Assembly (NCBI RefSeq): GCF_011751765.2
Contig: NZ_CP061169.1
Span: forward strand, 806,001-870,000
Reading direction: 5' to 3'
Origin: Paramicrobacterium chengjingii
Lineage (GTDB): Bacteria > Actinomycetota > Actinomycetes > Actinomycetales > Microbacteriaceae
Length of the DNA: 64,000 nucleotides
Under the pieces are notes generated by a model, which was not told where the DNA came from, ran no database searches, and worked only from the letters and a program-made list of their open reading frames with translations. Positions 60,888-64,000 of the stretch are shown here, one piece after another. Both the position numbers and the translations under genes were made by a program. Position 1 is the stretch's first letter. The number at the start of each line of letters is the position of its first letter.

Positions 60888-60907
60888 GATAAGTAAAGAT
60901 AAGTAAA
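60888..60907. promoter_or_regulatory. Perfect 10-bp tandem repeat in the galT/deoR divergent promoter
   Basis: GATAAGTAAA occurs twice head-to-tail at 60888-60897 and 60898-60907, in the AT-rich gap between galT and the DeoR gene. DeoR-family regulators commonly bind direct repeats of about 10 bp, so this is the likely operator controlling both directions. Confidence 0.7.
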
Positions 60908-60920
60908 CGAAACTACATAC

Positions 60921-61709
60921 ATGACGGATGCCGATTCCCTCCCCGCTGAGCTTCGCCGTGACCGCATCCGGGCTCGGCTTGACAAGCGCGGCTACGTTCG
61001 CGTCGCCGACATCGCCCGGGATTTTGCTGTCTCGAGCGTCACGGCACGCACCGATCTCGACGCGCTTGTCGAGGTGGGGGTCGCGCGGCGCGTACACGGA
61101 GGAGCGGTTGCTGCAAGCGCGGCGCCTGAAGTGTCCGTCGAGCAGTCAGTGCAGACGGGCGTTGAGTCAAAGCGCGCGATCGCTCGACGGGCCGCGGGGC
61201 TTATTGATGCGGGGCAGAGCGTTTTTCTTGACGTCGGGTCGACTGCGCTGGCCGTCGCCGAGGCATTGGTCGAGCGCACGGAGCTGCACGACGTTGTCGT
61301 CGTGACCAATGGGCTGTCAACAGCGCTGACTCTCGAGTCCGCTGTTCCGCGGCTCTCTGTCTATGTGACGGGTGGCGCGCTTCGACCGCTGCAGCACTCG
61401 CTCGTTAACCCCATGGGTCAGCAGCTCATCGAAAGCGTGCACGCTGACGTCGCGATCCTCGGTTGCAACGGTGTCGATGTGGTGGCGGGCGTCACAAACG
61501 TGAATCTGCCGGAGGCCGAGATCAAGCGCGCGATGGTGGCAGCATCCGATCGCGTGGTGATCACGGCGGATGCGTCGAAGCTGGCACGCGTCACCGTGGG
61601 GCACGTGGCAGAGCTGTCGCAGGTCGACACGATAGTGACGGATGCTGCAGCTGACGCCGCGACTGTCGAGGAGCTGCGATCCGCTGGCGCGGCCGTACTG
61701 CTCGCGTAG
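60921..61709 (+). CDS. DeoR family regulator, likely of galTK
   Basis: A 262-aa DeoR regulator: HTH RVADIARDFAVSSVTARTDL and sensor domain with VFLDVGSTALAVAEALVERT, VVVTNGLSTALTLESAVPRL and ILGCNGVDVVAGVTNVNLPE. Note T-A-R-T-D-L where most family members have T-[I/V]-R-R-D-L in the recognition helix. ATG at 60921, 13 bp after the tandem repeat. Probable effector is a galactose-pathway phosphosugar. Confidence 0.9.
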   Translation: MTDADSLPAELRRDRIRARLDKRGYVRVADIARDFAVSSVTARTDLDALVEVGVARRVHGGAVAASAAPEVSVEQSVQTGVESKRAIARRAAGLIDAGQSVFLDVGSTALAVAEALVERTELHDVVVVTNGLSTALTLESAVPRLSVYVTGGALRPLQHSLVNPMGQQLIESVHADVAILGCNGVDVVAGVTNVNLPEAEIKRAMVAASDRVVITADASKLARVTVGHVAELSQVDTIVTDAAADAATVEELRSAGAAVLLA

Positions 61710-61728
61710 CTTTCGCCCGCCACGCGTA

Positions 61729-61751
61729 TGCGGCAATTTCTCGGTGCCGCA
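61729..61751 (+). terminator. Small hairpin after the DeoR gene
   Basis: TGCGGCA (61729-61735) and TGCCGCA (61745-61751) form a 7-bp stem with a 9-nt loop, 20 bp after the stop. It is weak and lacks a T-tract, so termination is only possible. Confidence 0.4.
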
Positions 61752-61887
61752 CCCTGGTGAGAGACACCTGATGCGACCAATTTTTAACATTTAGTTGACA
61801 TTTAGGCGAGTGTTCCCCACCCCAATGGCAGCTCTCTCCACAATTGATTGACGCAAATGGAGATGTGTCAACCATGTGTCGAGTAAT

Positions 61888-61927
61888 TCAACATGAGGTT
61901 GACTTAACTTCAACACGTATTCATACT
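61888..61927 (+). promoter_or_regulatory. Promoter with overlapping dyad ahead of the amino acid ABC operon
   Basis: TTGACT (61899-61904), a 17-bp spacer and CATACT (61922-61927) make a housekeeping-type promoter 56 bp before the permease gene. A dyad TCAAC-ATGAG-GTTGA (61888-61902) covers the -35, a typical repressor position. Further TCAAC/GTTGA half-sites occur around 61795, 61868 and 61911. Confidence 0.55.
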
Positions 61928-61983
61928 CGTCCTAATCCCTTCGCGCGTTCTTCCGCAGGGGCCACTTACGACGAGGTAGTGAC

Positions 61984-62733
61984 ATGGACGAATTCCTTCA
62001 CACGTTTTTCGACGTGGACTCAATCCTGACAATCCTTCCGATCTTGCTGACCGAGGGGCTCACTAATACGCTCATCATCTCGGTGTCGGCGGTGATCGCC
62101 GGGCTCATTCTGGGCCTTGTGCTCGCGATGATGTTGATGTCGAGACTGTGGGTTCTCAAAGTCGCAGCACGAATCTACGTTGATGTGTTTCGCGGGCTTC
62201 CTGCGATCCTCACCATCAGTCTCGTTGGCCTTGGATTCCCGGCGGCTGGCATTCGCCCCTTCGGAACGTCACCGTTTGGCTACGCGATCTTGGCTGTGGG
62301 TCTCATTTCAGCGGCATACACCGCTGAGATCTTGCGGTCAGGCATTCAATCAATCGACAAGGGGCAGCTGCAGGCCGGTCGGTCGCTCGGTATGACCTAC
62401 TTTCACGCGATGCGAAAGATCGTTGTTCCTCAGGGCGTGCGCAATGTGCTTCCGGCACTGACGAATCGGTTCATCATCGACATCAAAGAGAGCTCACTTG
62501 TCTACCTTCTGGGACTTTCCGTTGGGCAGCGTGAACTGTACTTCATCGCCTATCAGCAGCAGGCCGTCACCTACAATTCGTCGGCCCTTGTCGCGGCGGG
62601 AATCTGCTACCTCATGATGACGGTGCCGCTCACCTACATCGTCAATGCCTGGGACCGCCGACTGCGAAGCGGTCGAACGCGTCGCCGGGCCAACTCTGTT
62701 CCGAACGAATCAGCGATGGAGGTCGCCAAATGA
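61984..62733 (+). CDS. Polar amino acid ABC transporter permease
   Basis: A 249-aa HisM-type permease. Motifs: [20 protein letters not shown] at the first helix, [20 protein letters not shown], and the docking loop [20 protein letters not shown] with [20 protein letters not shown]. First gene of a permease/ATPase/binding-protein operon, a different gene order from the system at 1974-4488, so it is not a simple duplicate. Confidence 0.93.
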   Translation: MDEFLHTFFDVDSILTILPILLTEGLTNTLIISVSAVIAGLILGLVLAMMLMSRLWVLKVAARIYVDVFRGLPAILTISLVGLGFPAAGIRPFGTSPFGYAILAVGLISAAYTAEILRSGIQSIDKGQLQAGRSLGMTYFHAMRKIVVPQGVRNVLPALTNRFIIDIKESSLVYLLGLSVGQRELYFIAYQQQAVTYNSSALVAAGICYLMMTVPLTYIVNAWDRRLRSGRTRRRANSVPNESAMEVAK

Positions 62734-63503
62734 GCGCAACGCTGCAGCCCACGAGTAATGAAACCGAGGCTGGCTACGCCGGCGTGCGGTTGCGGGACGT
62801 TCGAAAGTCATTCGGGCATACCGAGGTGCTCAAAGGCGTCGATCTTGACGTCGCGCCTCAAGAGGTCGTGTGCATCATCGGCCCGTCTGGGTCAGGCAAA
62901 TCGACCCTTCTGAAGTGCATCAATCTTCTCGAGCGACCGAGTGCAGGGTCCATCTGGGTTGAAGGAGTTGAGCTGACCGACCCGTCGTCGGACGTGAATG
63001 CGGTACGAGCCACCGTCGGCATGGTGTTTCAGCATTTCAACCTCTTTCCACACATCACGATTCTCGAGAACGTCACGATGGCTCTTCGAGTCGTCAAACG
63101 GATTTCGGCGAAGGAGGCAGAGAAGATTGCGATGCGTCAGCTCACCCGACTCGGCGTCGACAGCTTGAGTCATATGCGGCCTGCGGATTGTTCTGGCGGA
63201 CAGCAGCAACGCGTGGCGATCACGCGTGCCCTTGCCATGGAACCGAGAGTCATGCTCTTTGACGAAGCAACGTCGGCATTAGACCCGGAACTCGTCAAAG
63301 GGGTGCTTGACGAGATGAAATCCCTCGCGCTCGACGGAATGACGATGGTCGTCGTCACTCATGAGATGGCATTCGCCCGCGAGGTCGCCGATCGGGTTGT
63401 GTTCATGGATGACGGGCGCATCGTCGAGATCGGGCCGGCGAAGGAGCTGCTCGCGAATCCTCAGACCGACAGGCTCAGAGACTTTCTCTCGCAAGTTCTC
63501 TGA
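62730..63503 (+). CDS. Polar amino acid ABC transporter ATP-binding protein
   Basis: A 257-aa GlnQ/HisP-type ATPase: Walker [21 protein letters not shown], signature [15 protein letters not shown] (C-S-G-G-Q rather than L-S-G-G-Q), Walker [17 protein letters not shown], and the switch His in [12 protein letters not shown]. Overlaps the permease by 4 bp and is followed 47 bp later by the binding-protein gene. Confidence 0.94.
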   Translation: MSATLQPTSNETEAGYAGVRLRDVRKSFGHTEVLKGVDLDVAPQEVVCIIGPSGSGKSTLLKCINLLERPSAGSIWVEGVELTDPSSDVNAVRATVGMVFQHFNLFPHITILENVTMALRVVKRISAKEAEKIAMRQLTRLGVDSLSHMRPADCSGGQQQRVAITRALAMEPRVMLFDEATSALDPELVKGVLDEMKSLALDGMTMVVVTHEMAFAREVADRVVFMDDGRIVEIGPAKELLANPQTDRLRDFLSQVL

Positions 63504-63550
63504 GGGATTCGGAACACCTCTTCACAAACATCACAAGGAAGGCACGAAAG

Positions 63551-64000
63551 ATGATGCACGTACGAAGGATAGCGAGCACGCTTGCGCTCGCAGGGGCGAT
63601 GGCGCTCGTCGTTACTGGATGCTCCGCAGCGAATTCCTCGGGAACAGGCGATGGCGATGACAACCCGTACGGGCTCATGACGCCTGGAGTGATTCTGTCT
63701 GCGACATCAGGAGATCAGCCGTATTTCACGACAGTCGAGAATGGAGGGGAGCCCGAAGGGTTTCTCATCGACCTCAACGCAGAGATCACGAAACGCCTCG
63801 GACTGACGATCGAATATAAGCAAACTCCGACGGCCGGGGAGATTCCCGGACTGACATCGGGTCAATTCGATATGGTGACCGGCGGGTTCGGTGTTACAGA
63901 TAAACGAGAAGAAGCCGTGAACTTCTCGACGGCCATCTATTGGGACACGATTGCGCTGCTCGCGCCCAAAGACACGACAATGAGCGCGTTTGAGGATATG
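63551..64000 (+). CDS. Amino acid ABC transporter substrate-binding lipoprotein (partial, runs off the right edge)
   Basis: The first 150 residues of an SBP_bac_3 lipoprotein. The signal peptide MMHVRRIASTLALAGAMALV ends in a lipobox VTGC (Cys 24). The mature part shows GFLIDLNAEITKRLGLTIEY and TGGFGVTDKREEAVNFSTAI, conserved in lobe 1 of polar amino acid receptors. Start is ATG 63551 or the next codon, after AAGGAAGG. Third gene of the ABC operon; the C-terminal half is missing. Confidence 0.92.
   Translation, partial: MMHVRRIASTLALAGAMALVVTGCSAANSSGTGDGDDNPYGLMTPGVILSATSGDQPYFTTVENGGEPEGFLIDLNAEITKRLGLTIEYKQTPTAGEIPGLTSGQFDMVTGGFGVTDKREEAVNFSTAIYWDTIALLAPKDTTMSAFEDM

Overview
The window looks like chromosome from a high-GC Gram-positive bacterium (Actinomycetota, most likely Microbacteriaceae). 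Supporting features are high G+C with GC-rich third codon positions, frequent GTG starts, many 4-bp ATGA gene overlaps, a MetPS-type methionine/alanine importer, an mrpA with a fused MrpB domain, an actinobacterial-style ZTP riboswitch before glyA, and PEP carboxylase. The taxonomic call is an inference. I see no rRNA, tRNA, CRISPR array or intact insertion sequence. Both ends are cut inside genes: tatA on the left and an amino-acid-binding lipoprotein on the right.

Region by region. 0-4.5 kb: tatA fragment, a GlcD-like FAD oxidase and a polar amino acid ABC transporter. 4.6-9.8 kb: a TetR-type regulator facing, across two palindromic operators, a small operon that encodes a saccharopine-dehydrogenase-like protein, a 1028-aa fusion of a divergent S-adenosylhomocysteine-hydrolase-like module to an amidohydrolase, and a DUF985 cupin. 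9.8-13.7 kb: an antitoxin scrap, then a LysR/MHS-transporter/M24-peptidase cassette whose base usage looks different from its surroundings. 13.9-16.2 kb: a graveyard with a lipoprotein tail, the C-terminal part of a type I restriction HsdR with a frameshift, and a RhuM-Fic gene broken by two small indels. 16.3-21.6 kb: two VapBC-type pairs flanking a CitA/DctS-type two-component system and its divergent dicarboxylate symporter.

21.7-31 kb: a MalY/PatB-like aminotransferase, purU, a MerR regulator with a divergent MFS pump, metPS between two paralogous MFS pumps, and a sigma factor fused in one polypeptide to a zinc-finger anti-sigma-like segment, membrane segments and an Ig-like tail. 31.2-37.7 kb: the mrp Na+/H+ antiporter operon, preceded by a strongly structured intergenic region that may be a regulatory RNA. 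37.8-43.7 kb: a vapC remnant, a palindromic repeat and a six-gene amino-sugar operon (SIS isomerase/deaminase, ROK kinase, PfkB kinase, class II aldolase, DeoR regulator, deacetylase) that reads as an N-acetylgalactosamine-type (Aga) route. 43.9-50.1 kb: a YncE-like lipoprotein, an amidohydrolase plus DHA2 pump under a TetR regulator with three operators, and a GH20 hexosaminidase that could feed the amino-sugar route.

50.2-64 kb: a pentapeptide-repeat protein, DUF2332, a ZTP riboswitch with glyA-folD (one-carbon metabolism, with purU elsewhere in the window), a DUF402 protein bracketed by 71-bp palindromic elements, ppc, galTK with a divergent DeoR regulator, and a second polar amino acid ABC transporter. 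The most unusual items are the SAHH-like/amidohydrolase fusion, the four-copy 71-bp palindromic repeat with a strict internal layout, the structured leader of mrp, and the sigma/anti-sigma/surface-domain fusion.
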